Shown here one piece after another: positions 32,385-40,633 of a DNA stretch of 45,197 nt. The DNA is taken from assembly GCF_029868745.1 (NCBI RefSeq), contig NZ_JARWOP010000335.1:1-45197 (forward strand), written 5' to 3'. The translations under genes and the position numbers were made by a program. The DNA comes from Nocardia wallacei. Its GTDB lineage: Bacteria; Actinomycetota; Actinomycetes; Mycobacteriales; Mycobacteriaceae. A model generated the notes under the pieces. That model saw only the letters and a list, made by a program, of their open reading frames with translations, searched no databases and was not told where the DNA came from. The stretch's first letter is position 1. Each line of letters opens with the position of its first letter.

Positions 32385-33289
32385 GATTGCGTGGTCTCTC
32401 TCGTCGATAGATGGGTCCGAGCACTCCCCGGGACGATCGGAGTGACGGGCGGGGGTGCGAGCGCGGTCTCGACATACCAGGCACCGAGCAGCGCGGGATT
32501 GGGGACATCGGCGCGGACCACCTCCGGGCGGCCGGTCGCACCGAGATCCAGGTGGGCATCGCCGAGCCGGTCCCGCAGGCCGGCGGTCACAGCAGGCAGG
32601 CGGCCGCGCGCACCGCCGAGGACGACCACGTTCACGCCGAAGACGCGACATGCGGTGGCCGTCGCCGCCGCGAGCCGGTCGAGCACGACCTCGCAGGCAT
32701 CGCGCGCGCACCGCGAATGTTCGCCGGCGCCACCGAGTCCCGCGGCCGCCGGGCACTGTCGCCGGACGCCCCGCGCGCTCGCCGCGCGCATCAGATCGGT
32801 CGAACCGATCCGCAAATCGGCCAGTTCGAAACTGTGGTGGCCCCGTATCAGGACCTGCTCGTCGATGACCGCGGCACCGACTCCGGTACCCAGATTCAGG
32901 TACAGGAGGGTCTCCCCCGCCGCGGTTTCCCGACGCCCGGCCGCGGCGATCGCGGCGAGATCGACATCGTTCAGCAGCCAGGTCGGCGCACCGGTGACGG
33001 CGGCCACATGTGCTCCGGACAGGATTTCCCGGCAGCGCGCCGGAACGGCGTGCGACCGATGCAGCATCGATGTGCGGTAGTCGACCACCCCGGGCACCGC
33101 GATGACGACCCGGTCCAGCGGCTCGGCCGCCCACAGTCGCAGCCGGGCGATGACCGGTTCCAGTTCCTCGCTCAATTCGCCCCACGGGAAGGCGATCAGT
33201 TCATCGATGACGTCCGGTCGGCGGACCCGGGCCATTCGAATGCCGCTGCCACCGATATCGAGCACCACCGCTCTGCTTCCAGCGGACAA
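32381..33289 (-). CDS. ROK-family sugar kinase
   Basis: The 302-residue product has the ROK/ASKHA ATPase pattern: AVVLDIGGSGIRMARV (phosphate 1), VVIAVPGVVDY, LLNDVDLAAIAAA (candidate catalytic Asp) and LLYLNLGTGVGAAVI (phosphate 2). No DNA-binding domain precedes it, so it is a kinase, not a ROK repressor. The start is TTG 33289, five bases after GGAGG; the longer TTG frame from 33316 lacks a site. The Cys/His cluster usual for ROK zinc sites is only partly present (Cys in RRQCPAA and SRCARDAC). It may act on a sugar or amino sugar used in the pathway. Confidence 0.85.
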   Translation of the reverse strand: MSAGSRAVVLDIGGSGIRMARVRRPDVIDELIAFPWGELSEELEPVIARLRLWAAEPLDRVVIAVPGVVDYRTSMLHRSHAVPARCREILSGAHVAAVTGAPTWLLNDVDLAAIAAAGRRETAAGETLLYLNLGTGVGAAVIDEQVLIRGHHSFELADLRIGSTDLMRAASARGVRRQCPAAAGLGGAGEHSRCARDACEVVLDRLAAATATACRVFGVNVVVLGGARGRLPAVTAGLRDRLGDAHLDLGATGRPEVVRADVPNPALLGAWYVETALAPPPVTPIVPGSARTHLSTRETTQS

Positions 33290-33307
33290 TATCCCCTCCC
33301 TGCTTCG

Positions 33308-33322
33308 GTTGTTCAAAACAAC
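33308..33322. promoter_or_regulatory. Palindrome in the ROK/P-loop divergent promoter
   Basis: GTTGTT, CAA, AACAAC: a perfect 6-bp inverted repeat with 3-bp spacer in the 104-bp gap between divergently transcribed operons. It is a candidate repressor or activator site, different in sequence from the StrR-type sites. Confidence 0.5.
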
Positions 33323-33393
33323 GGATAACAGCGTCGACTACCACGTGTAAAGTGATCGCTCGGACATTGACGATCGATCGACCGGGGGGCTGG

Positions 33394-33993
33394 ATGGCCG
33401 ACGGTAGCGTGCGCACCGACGGGAACGGACATAATTCTGCGGCGGCGAATTCGGTAGGTTCCCGCGTATTCGTCTTCGGCGCCTCCGGCTGCGGGAAGAC
33501 GAGATTCGCGAAGCAATTGGCAGAGCGCCTTTCCGTCCCGCACGTGGAATTGGATTCGCTGCTGTGGGGTCCGGCGTGGACGATGCGCGACGATGCCGCG
33601 TACCTGGCGGCGACGGCGGCAGTGGTGCCCGAGCCCGGGTGGGTGATAGAAGGCACGTTCCGGCCCGATGTCGCGCATACGGTGTGGCCGCACGCCGATA
33701 CCGTCGTGTGGCTCGACTTCCGGTTCACACTGGTGGCGGCCAGGCTGCTGCGGCGCACCATCCGGCGCGCGGTGACGCGCGAGCGGCTGTGGCACGGAAA
33801 TGTCGAACCGCTCCGCGATCTGGTCGGCCGCGGGTCGTTGCTGGCATGGTTGTGGCAGAGCTACCCGAAGATTCCCGGTGAAGTTTCCGAATTCGAAGCA
33901 GAAATGGTGTCACCGACCGCGGTATTTCACCGATTCACGACACCGAAAGAAGCAAAGAAATGGCTCCGGAATGTGCGAGGCGAGACAGCATGA
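33394..33993 (+). CDS. P-loop nucleotide kinase-like protein (DNA topology modulation/FlaR-like)
   Basis: A 199-residue protein with Walker A FVFGASGCGKTRFAKQLAERL and an adenylate-kinase-like order: PHVELDSLLWGPAW, then VIEGTFRPDVAHTVWPHAD, and an Arg-rich lid (RLLRRTIRRAVTRERLW). This is the small AAA/adenylate-kinase-like family often annotated topology modulation protein; the real substrate is unknown. ATG 33394 follows GGGG; a GTG at 33352 would add 14 residues. First of the second plus-strand operon, it overlaps the next gene by 4 bp. Confidence 0.72.
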   Translation: MADGSVRTDGNGHNSAAANSVGSRVFVFGASGCGKTRFAKQLAERLSVPHVELDSLLWGPAWTMRDDAAYLAATAAVVPEPGWVIEGTFRPDVAHTVWPHADTVVWLDFRFTLVAARLLRRTIRRAVTRERLWHGNVEPLRDLVGRGSLLAWLWQSYPKIPGEVSEFEAEMVSPTAVFHRFTTPKEAKKWLRNVRGETA

Positions 33994-34751
33994 CGGGCTA
34001 CGAAGTCGTCACCTTCGATCTCGGGGACACCATGGAGTCTCGTGGCTCGAATCTCGGTGACGCGCAATTCCGAATTCGGCAGTTCGTGCGCTGGGCTGCC
34101 GATCGGGACCGGGTCGGTGGCGCACGGACCGACGACTTGGCGCTGGCCTTCCACGCCGTGCTGCGTGAACAGCGCATCGGCAGCGATCTGCGGCATCGGG
34201 AGGTGCGCGACATCGCCGAGCGCATGGCTCGCGCGGCCGGTTTCGAGCCGACCCCGCTCGATGTGGCCGAGCTGGCGGAATTGCTACAGGATCCAGGGCC
34301 CGACGAACGGCTCAGTTGGGCGCCGGGCCTGCCCGAGGTGTTGAGTGCGCTGCGCGCGGCCGGCGTGCGCCTCGGGGTGATCAGCAATCTGCGGCTGACC
34401 TCGGGTGCCAACGTACGCCGCGTGCTGCGGCGGGCCGGGCTACTGGACTTCTTCGATCCGGCCGGGCTCACGTTCTCCGACGAACTTGGCGTCCACAAGC
34501 CGCATCCCGAGATCTTCGAAACGACGTTGCGACGACTGGGTGCGCCGGCGGCCGCGGCCGTACATGTCGGCGACAACTGGGCGGCCGACGTCGTCGGCGC
34601 CCGCGCTGTCGGCATGACGACCGTACGATTCACCGGCCTGCACGACGACGAGCGGATCGAGGGACCGGACGCGGACCATCTCCTCGCGGCACTGTCCGGC
34701 CTACCGGCCGTGCTGGGTATCGAGAAGACACGCGCCGAGGTGACGGGATGA
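33990..34751 (+). CDS. HAD-superfamily phosphatase
   Basis: The 253-residue product has motif I VVTFDLGDTMES (DxGDT instead of DxDGT), motif II LGVISNLR, the Lys in GVHKPHPEIFE and the acidic VGDNWAADVVGA. A helical cap follows motif I. The class resembles the haloacid dehalogenase/phosphatase subgroup. ATG overlaps the P-loop kinase stop, and its stop overlaps the ABC gene start. With the HAD protein at 26847 this makes two phosphatases in the island. Confidence 0.85.
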   Translation: MTGYEVVTFDLGDTMESRGSNLGDAQFRIRQFVRWAADRDRVGGARTDDLALAFHAVLREQRIGSDLRHREVRDIAERMARAAGFEPTPLDVAELAELLQDPGPDERLSWAPGLPEVLSALRAAGVRLGVISNLRLTSGANVRRVLRRAGLLDFFDPAGLTFSDELGVHKPHPEIFETTLRRLGAPAAAAVHVGDNWAADVVGARAVGMTTVRFTGLHDDERIEGPDADHLLAALSGLPAVLGIEKTRAEVTG

Positions 34752-36598
34752 TCCGGGGCGCGGCGGCACGAGCGCTGCGGTGGCACGAGCGCCCGGTGCC
34801 GCACCTGCTGCGCGCGATGTGGCGGGAGAGCGCGCTGTCGGCCGCGGGTGTATGGGCGCTCGTCCTGGTCGCGACCGGTCTGGCGTTGTGTTCCGTCGTG
34901 GCCGGGGGGCAGCTGATCGGCAAGATCACGCTGGCGGTCCGGGGCGACCAGCCCGATGCGCAGCGCGCGGCGTGGCTCGCGCTGGTCGCCCTGGCCGCCG
35001 TGCTGGTGGCCCAGCAGGTGGTCACGTCGCTGCTGTGGCCACTGCTCGCGGCGGTCGGTCGCCGCGTCGAGGGGCGGGTTCGGTCCGACGTCATGCGCAG
35101 CGTGCTGAACCGACCCGATATCGCGCACCTGTCCGATGCCGAGATCCGCGACGCCATCGGTGCGGCGACCACCGTCGGCACGGCGCGATACGGCCCGAGC
35201 TTCGCCGTGGAGGGTCTGGCCACGGTCGCCGGCGGCTTGCTGTCCGGTACGGCCATGGCGGTCTTGCTGTCGCTGTATCGCTGGTGGCTGGGCCCGCTGC
35301 TGGTCGCGGTGTGGCTGCTCGCCCGGGTGTTCGTGCACCGCGAGCGGATGGAGCTGCTGGCCGTCTACGCCCAGCAGGCCGAGGCCACCCGACGTTTCGG
35401 CTACTACCGAGACCTGGCGCTGCAACCGTTGGCCGCCAAGGAGATTCGCGTCTTCGGCCTGCACGCCTGGTTGGTCGAAGGGTTCCTGTCGTACTGGGGC
35501 ACGGCCATGCACCGGGTATGGGATCAGCAGCGCCGGAAACTCACGCCCCTCGCTCGCCTGACCTGTGTCGTAGTGGCCGTTCACCTCGTGGCCGTGCTGG
35601 TCGTCGTGCGCGGATTCGACAGTGGCGAAATAGATGTCGGTGAGCTGGTGATACTGCTGCAAGCCCTGATCGGTACCTCGGCGATCAACCTCGCCGACGC
35701 CGGAAACGGCGACGCCCATGTCGAATGGGGCGGTTCCACGGTGATCGCCGCCGACCGCCTGCGCGAGCGACTGCCTGTCTCCGCCGGCGCCGCGGGTACC
35801 GCCCTTGCGCCGCGCGCGGAGATTCGTTTCGAAGGGCTCGGCTTCCGGTATCCGAACGGGCCACGAGACGTGCTGTCGGACATGGATCTTCGCATCGAGG
35901 TGGGGAAGTCCCTGGCGATAGTCGGGGAAAACGGCGCGGGAAAGACGACGGTGGTGAAATTGCTGGCGGGGTTGCTGCCGCCCGATACGGGCCGGGTCAC
36001 GGTCGATGGTCGCGACCTCGCCGGCTTCGATCTCGAGGACTGGCACCGCCGCTTCGCCGCCGTGCTACAGGACTACATCCGACTGCCGGCGACGCTGCGC
36101 GACAACGTGACGCTCGGCCGGTACGGACCGGACGACGCGGCGGCGCTGGCCGATATCGCGCGCCGGACCCGCCTCGATCGGGTTGTCGACCAACTTCCGC
36201 TCGGCTGGGACACGCCGGCCGGCCGCGATCTCGTCGACGGCACGGAACTGTCGGGTGGACAGTGGCAGCGGGTGGCGCTCGCTCGGGCCCTGTGGTCGGT
36301 GCACTGTGGCGCCACCGTGCTCGTCCTCGACGAGCCGACCTCGGCGCTGGACGTGCGTGCCGAGGCGGCCTTCTATGACGACTTCCTCGATCTGACAAGG
36401 GATTTGACCACGATCGTGATCTCACACCGGTACTCGACCGTGCGCCGGGCCGATCGGATCGCGGTTCTCGGGGCGGGTGGCGTGACGGAAGTGGGCAGCC
36501 ACGACGAACTGATCCGGCGCGACGGCACGTACGCACAGTACTTCCGTTTGCAGGCAGGCGTTTTCGAGACGACGGAGGCCGTCGATGCGGACCGTTGA
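34748..36598 (+). CDS. ABC exporter half-transporter 1 (TMD-NBD)
   Basis: A 616-residue protein with an N-terminal exporter membrane domain (helices around LSAAGVWALVLVATGLAL, AWLALVALAAVLVAQQ, VAVHLVAVLVVV) and a C-terminal ATPase: Walker A VGENGAGKTTVVKLL, signature ELSGGQWQRVALARAL, Walker B VLVLDEPTSALD, switch VISHRYSTVRRAD. No peptidase C39 domain is present, so any leader removal is done elsewhere. It overlaps both neighbours (4 bp and 14 bp) and probably forms a heterodimer with the next protein. The type is common beside RiPP clusters of actinomycetes. Confidence 0.9.
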   Translation: MIRGAAARALRWHERPVPHLLRAMWRESALSAAGVWALVLVATGLALCSVVAGGQLIGKITLAVRGDQPDAQRAAWLALVALAAVLVAQQVVTSLLWPLLAAVGRRVEGRVRSDVMRSVLNRPDIAHLSDAEIRDAIGAATTVGTARYGPSFAVEGLATVAGGLLSGTAMAVLLSLYRWWLGPLLVAVWLLARVFVHRERMELLAVYAQQAEATRRFGYYRDLALQPLAAKEIRVFGLHAWLVEGFLSYWGTAMHRVWDQQRRKLTPLARLTCVVVAVHLVAVLVVVRGFDSGEIDVGELVILLQALIGTSAINLADAGNGDAHVEWGGSTVIAADRLRERLPVSAGAAGTALAPRAEIRFEGLGFRYPNGPRDVLSDMDLRIEVGKSLAIVGENGAGKTTVVKLLAGLLPPDTGRVTVDGRDLAGFDLEDWHRRFAAVLQDYIRLPATLRDNVTLGRYGPDDAAALADIARRTRLDRVVDQLPLGWDTPAGRDLVDGTELSGGQWQRVALARALWSVHCGATVLVLDEPTSALDVRAEAAFYDDFLDLTRDLTTIVISHRYSTVRRADRIAVLGAGGVTEVGSHDELIRRDGTYAQYFRLQAGVFETTEAVDADR

Positions 36599-38378
36599 GG
36601 CAGTACGCGCCGTCAAGATCTCGTTCGCCACGGCCTACGCGGCCGACCGCCGGCATACGCTCGCATTGACGATATGCGCGCTGGTACAGATCAATTCGGC
36701 CGTGATCACCGGAATCCTGCTGAAGACGGTCGTCGGCGCGGCCGTGGACCATCGCGGCGGTCTCGTACTGACCGGCGCCCTACTGATCGGCGCCAACGCC
36801 AGTCTTTTGTTCGTGCTCTTGGTAATTCGCAATCGCTTCACCCGAGTGCTGACCGACAGGACCGCCGCGCGATACGACGCCGAGACGATGACCCTGGCCG
36901 CGGAGGTGCCGGAGATCTCGCATTACGAGACTCCGGAATACCTCGACCGGCTGGCCGTGATCCGGCACCAACCGACAGCTCTGGCACAGAGCTTCGCGGT
37001 GCTGGTGAACGGTGGCGCGATCATCGTTCAGGCCGTCGTGGTCGTCTCGATCCTGCTGTCGCTGCATCCGGTGATGGTGGTGCTGCCGCTGCTGGCGCTG
37101 CCCGGGTTCTGGACCATGCGGATGGGACATCGAATCGCCGCGCGGTCGTTCGACGACACCGCGGAGTCGCGCAGAGTCGCCGGACGTCTGTTCGAGTCCG
37201 CGACCAGCCTCGGAGCGGCGGCCGAGATCAGGCTGTCCCGTCTGGGTCCGGAATTGATTCGCAGGCACGATGTTTCGTGGTCCACCATGCACGAGGGGAT
37301 TCAGCGGGCCGAATACAAGGCCGCCGCGATCCAGGCCGCCGGACGACTGCTGCTGTTGGGCGGCTACGTCGGTGCTATCGGCCTGATCGTCGCGAACGGC
37401 CTGAACGGCTCGGCGTCGGCGGGCGACGTGCTGCTCACCGTGGTGCTTGCGGGCGTGCTCAACCAGCAGATATGGCAGGTCCTCGAAGTCATCCGGCGGT
37501 CGATGTACGTCATGATGGTGATGGAGCGGTTCGCCTGGCTGGTCGATTTCGCGCGCAGTCGTCGGGATCGCCCCGCCGTCGCGGCTCCCGCACCGGACCG
37601 GTTGCACAGCGGAATTCGACTGCGCGGCGTCACCTTCCGGTACCCAGGTACGGAAGCCGAAGTACTGCGCGACGTGGACATCGACTTGCCCGCCGGGTCG
37701 GTGGTCGCGCTGGTCGGCGAGAACGGTGCGGGCAAATCGACGATCGTCAAGCTGCTGACGCGGATGTACGAACCGGAGCGCGGCACGATCGAGATCGACG
37801 GCATACCCCTGCGCGACTTGGATATCGACGAATGGCGCGCTCGTACCACCGCGGTGTTCCAGGACTTCGGCAAACTCGAATTCGAGCTGGGCGTCTCCGT
37901 CGGCGTCGGGAATTTGCCGCTGCTCGGCGATCAGGCAGAGATCGCGGGCGCACTCGATCGAGCCGGGGCCGGCAATCTCGCCGCAACGCTCGACCGGGGT
38001 TTGGCGACGCCGCTGGGCGACAGTTTCGCCGACGGCGTGCAGCTTTCCGGCGGTCAGTGGCAGAAGGTGGCGCTGGCGCGCGGGATGATGCGGCGCGCCC
38101 CGCTACTGCTGCTGCTGGATGAGCCGACCGCGAGCCTCGATCCGGAGTCCGAGTACGAGCTGTTCGCCCGGCACGCCGACCTGGCCCGGGAGACCGCGCG
38201 GGCGACCGGCGGCATCACACTGCTGGTGTCGCACCGCTTCTCGTCGGTGCGCTCCGCCGACCTGGTCGTCGTCCTGTCCGGCGGTGCGGTCGCGGAAACC
38301 GGGACGCACGAGGAATTGGTCACTCGCGGCGGGCTTTACACCGACTGGTACTCGACCCAGGTGCGTGCCTATGGCTGA
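36585..38378 (+). CDS. ABC exporter half-transporter 2 (TMD-NBD)
   Basis: A 597-residue half-transporter with membrane helices (TLALTICALVQINSAVITGI, TGALLIGANASLLFVLLVI, MVVLPLLALPGF), then Walker A VGENGAGKSTIVKLL, signature QLSGGQWQKVALARGM, Walker B LLLLDEPTASLDPES and VSHRFSSVRSAD. The catalytic Glu after Walker B is present in both half-transporters. It overlaps the first half-transporter by 14 bp and the glycosyltransferase by 8 bp. Export of the peptide or its conjugate is the simplest role (inference). Confidence 0.9.
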   Translation: MRTVEAVRAVKISFATAYAADRRHTLALTICALVQINSAVITGILLKTVVGAAVDHRGGLVLTGALLIGANASLLFVLLVIRNRFTRVLTDRTAARYDAETMTLAAEVPEISHYETPEYLDRLAVIRHQPTALAQSFAVLVNGGAIIVQAVVVVSILLSLHPVMVVLPLLALPGFWTMRMGHRIAARSFDDTAESRRVAGRLFESATSLGAAAEIRLSRLGPELIRRHDVSWSTMHEGIQRAEYKAAAIQAAGRLLLLGGYVGAIGLIVANGLNGSASAGDVLLTVVLAGVLNQQIWQVLEVIRRSMYVMMVMERFAWLVDFARSRRDRPAVAAPAPDRLHSGIRLRGVTFRYPGTEAEVLRDVDIDLPAGSVVALVGENGAGKSTIVKLLTRMYEPERGTIEIDGIPLRDLDIDEWRARTTAVFQDFGKLEFELGVSVGVGNLPLLGDQAEIAGALDRAGAGNLAATLDRGLATPLGDSFADGVQLSGGQWQKVALARGMMRRAPLLLLLDEPTASLDPESEYELFARHADLARETARATGGITLLVSHRFSSVRSADLVVVLSGGAVAETGTHEELVTRGGLYTDWYSTQVRAYG

Positions 38379-39930
38379 TATCGCGGCGGTCACGGTGCTG
38401 TGCCTCATCGCCGGATGGGGCTGGTGGCTGGTCTTTCGAATGCTGCGAGCCGCTCGCTGGGCTGCCGGGCGGGCAGGTGGCGGTCCGCCGGCGCAGCCGG
38501 AATGGGCACCGCGGTTCGTGTTCGTCGTACCGGCGCTGCGCGAGGTGGAAACACTGCCGGTCTTGTTGGATCACTTGTGCCGCAACGATTTCGGTGCCGA
38601 TTCGCTCATCGTCGTCGTGACCTCCGAGCGTGAGGAGTACGAACGGCGGCTAGCGCGCGAGGAACTGCCGTCGGTCGCCGCGGCGTTGTCGGCCGGGGCG
38701 GGAGAGCACGACTTCGTTCGGCGGACGGCGGGCATCCTACCGAGCGGCGTCGCCCGCAGGCTCGCCGCCGAACTCGCTACCGTGAACGAGGCGGCCCGGC
38801 CGACTGTGCTGGCGGAACGGTACGACGAAATGCCCGGCACCGCTTCGGTTGCCGCCGAATGGGAGCGCCGCTCCAGCTCTCTCGGCAAGACGCTGATACA
38901 TCTGCATTATCCCGGTACGGACGGCGGAAAATCCGACCAGCTCAATTACGCGCTCGACGTGCTGGTGCGGAAATTCGCGACGGCGGGGACCTGCCCCGAC
39001 GATGTCTATTTCGTAGTGTTCGACGCGGATTCGACGCCGGATGCCGCGGCCGTGCGCTACGTCGCCCGGGAATGCGCGGACCTCCGCTCCCGCAAGGAGC
39101 CGTTGCCCGCATTGTTCCAACAGGTTCCACTGCCACTTCGCCGGCCGAACTGCGCCCGATCTTCGCTCACCGATGGAATGCTGCGGACCTACGCGTTGGC
39201 GCACACGCGCAGGGCCCTCGGCATCGAGATCGATCGCCTGCTGCGGCATGGACGTCTCCGCGCCAGATGTCGCGGCCCCGTACAGCGCACGCTGCGACAG
39301 CCTATGGTCTATGCGGTCGGTGCGGGAATGTTTCTCCACCTCCCGCCACTGCTCGCCGCCGGCGGTTTCCCCACCACCGTCGACGACATCGCGCTCGGCC
39401 ACCGATACACGATCGGTGACCTGGACATGCGCCCCATCCCGCACTTCACCGTCGTCGACAGGTACGGATCCGTCACCGCGCTGGCCCGCGCGCACGCACT
39501 CGTCTTCTGCGGCAGCGTCGACCTGCCACCCCTGGTCCCGACCTCACCGCTCCCCACCGCGACCCAGCGCGCCGTACTCTTCCGCGAAATCTGCGACTCG
39601 CTGTGGTGGCTGACCGGGCCACCGATAGCGGCCGCAGCCGTGTGGGCACTCGCCGCATCGGGATCCCCATGGGCCTTGCCGCTGGCAGCGTCGGCGTTCG
39701 TGAGCCAGTATCCGGCCTCGCTTATCGCGTCCGCCGTGGCATTGCACTGGATCGGAGTGCGATCCGGCCCGGAACAGGACGACGTCTCCCTCCGCTCCAC
39801 CGCCGCCCTATGTCTACTCTCTCCGGTAGTACCGTTCCTGCATTGGATAGGCCCCGTACGCGGCGCCATCATCTGGATACACGCACGACTACGCGGCCGA
39901 ACTCCGAAATTCGGCAAGACGGAGCGGTAA
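38371..39930 (+). CDS. Membrane-bound family 2 glycosyltransferase
   Basis: The 519-residue protein starts with one membrane helix (AAVTVLCLIAGWGWWLVF), then FVFVVPALREVETLPVLLDHL (the GT-A nucleotide-sugar start), VYFVVFDADSTPD (DxD metal site) and GGFPTTVDDIALGHRY (the acceptor-side acidic motif), and ends with several helices (AAAAVWALAASG, ALPLAASAFVSQYPASLIA). No QxxRW is seen, so it is not a standard processive synthase. The long middle insertion (about residues 90-200) is unusual. Last gene of the export operon, it may glycosylate the product at the membrane (inference). A lipid or polyprenyl acceptor is also possible. Confidence 0.8.
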   Translation: MADIAAVTVLCLIAGWGWWLVFRMLRAARWAAGRAGGGPPAQPEWAPRFVFVVPALREVETLPVLLDHLCRNDFGADSLIVVVTSEREEYERRLAREELPSVAAALSAGAGEHDFVRRTAGILPSGVARRLAAELATVNEAARPTVLAERYDEMPGTASVAAEWERRSSSLGKTLIHLHYPGTDGGKSDQLNYALDVLVRKFATAGTCPDDVYFVVFDADSTPDAAAVRYVARECADLRSRKEPLPALFQQVPLPLRRPNCARSSLTDGMLRTYALAHTRRALGIEIDRLLRHGRLRARCRGPVQRTLRQPMVYAVGAGMFLHLPPLLAAGGFPTTVDDIALGHRYTIGDLDMRPIPHFTVVDRYGSVTALARAHALVFCGSVDLPPLVPTSPLPTATQRAVLFREICDSLWWLTGPPIAAAAVWALAASGSPWALPLAASAFVSQYPASLIASAVALHWIGVRSGPEQDDVSLRSTAALCLLSPVVPFLHWIGPVRGAIIWIHARLRGRTPKFGKTER

Positions 39931-39961
39931 CAACCCATCAAATCCGGGGAGACGATTTTCG

Positions 39962-40450
39962 ATGTCCGAGCGAATACGAGTCCGACCGATCGCCTACGTC
40001 GACGGCGGAGCTCACGAAATACGCGGCAACAACTGGGGCGACTCCCGCTGCATCATCCGCGTAGACCCTGCGGTACTCCCCGACCGAGCCACCAAGGGCC
40101 TCGAAGCGTTCTCCCACCTGGAATTGATCTTCCATTTTCACCGTACCGAACCACTCGGCTCCACCTACCCGCCACGTCGCCCGCGCGGTCACCAGGACTA
40201 TCCCGAAGTGGGAGTCCTCGCAGTCCGAAACATGCACCGACCCAACCGCCTTGCTATCTCCCGCTGCCGTCTACTCCACGTCGACCACAACGATCTGCAC
40301 GTCACCGACCTGGATGCAATCCACGGCACCCCGATCCTCGACATCAAGCCGTGGCTCACCGAAATGGCCCCGCGCGGTGAGGTTCGCCAGCCCACCTGGA
40401 GCACCCAGATCATGAGGAACTACTACGCCCCCGCACCGGATCCCGAGTAA
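39962..40450 (+). CDS. TrmO/TsaA-like protein (tRNA m6t6A37 methyltransferase family)
   Basis: The 162-residue protein matches the YaeB/TrmO family, which N6-methylates t6A37 of some tRNAs with SAM: opening IRVRPIAYV, then VGVLAVRNMHRPNRLAISRC and VTDLDAIHGTPILDIKPW are the typical blocks. It is short for full TrmO (about 230) because the C-terminal domain is missing, as in many single-domain members. ATG 39962 follows GGGGAGA. It is 31 bp after the glycosyltransferase and may be read through from that operon; it is probably not part of the pathway. Confidence 0.8.
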   Translation: MSERIRVRPIAYVDGGAHEIRGNNWGDSRCIIRVDPAVLPDRATKGLEAFSHLELIFHFHRTEPLGSTYPPRRPRGHQDYPEVGVLAVRNMHRPNRLAISRCRLLHVDHNDLHVTDLDAIHGTPILDIKPWLTEMAPRGEVRQPTWSTQIMRNYYAPAPDPE

Positions 40451-40564
40451 GTGCTGCGGCGGTGCGCGATCGGGCGCTATCCGTATGCCCTCGACGAGGG
40501 GAACGCGGAACGACTGTGGGACGAGTCCGTGTCGATGCTCGGCGGGGACCGAGTGGTTTCGTGA
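40451..40564 (+). pseudogene. Possible C-terminal remnant of a dehydrogenase gene
   Basis: Directly after the TrmO-like stop an open stretch of 37 codons, from GTG 40451, includes YPYALDEGNAERLWDESVSM. The AERLW-ESxxxLG pattern recalls the tail of short-chain dehydrogenases as I remember them. No upstream part exists. It may be a deletion scar or chance. Confidence 0.25.
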
Positions 40565-40633
40565 GCCGTCCGCCACGGCGGCGAACCGTGGTATCGGCGG
40601 CCCGGTATTCCCGCTGCCTGTGCGGTTGGCACA

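Noticed and set aside
38119..38370. Extension of the glycosyltransferase upstream into the ABC gene
   Set aside because: It overlaps the ABC ATPase coding sequence. ATG 38371 with the membrane helix directly after is a far better start.
16913..39930. Standard lasso-peptide cluster
   Set aside because: No asparagine synthetase-like cyclase, no transglutaminase-like protease and no RRE/PqqD-like protein were found, and the small peptide lacks an acidic ring-forming residue.
40451..40633. A complete gene between the TrmO-like and DUF218 genes
   Set aside because: Only a 37-codon frame with tail-like sequence can be seen; no start-to-stop protein with a family pattern.
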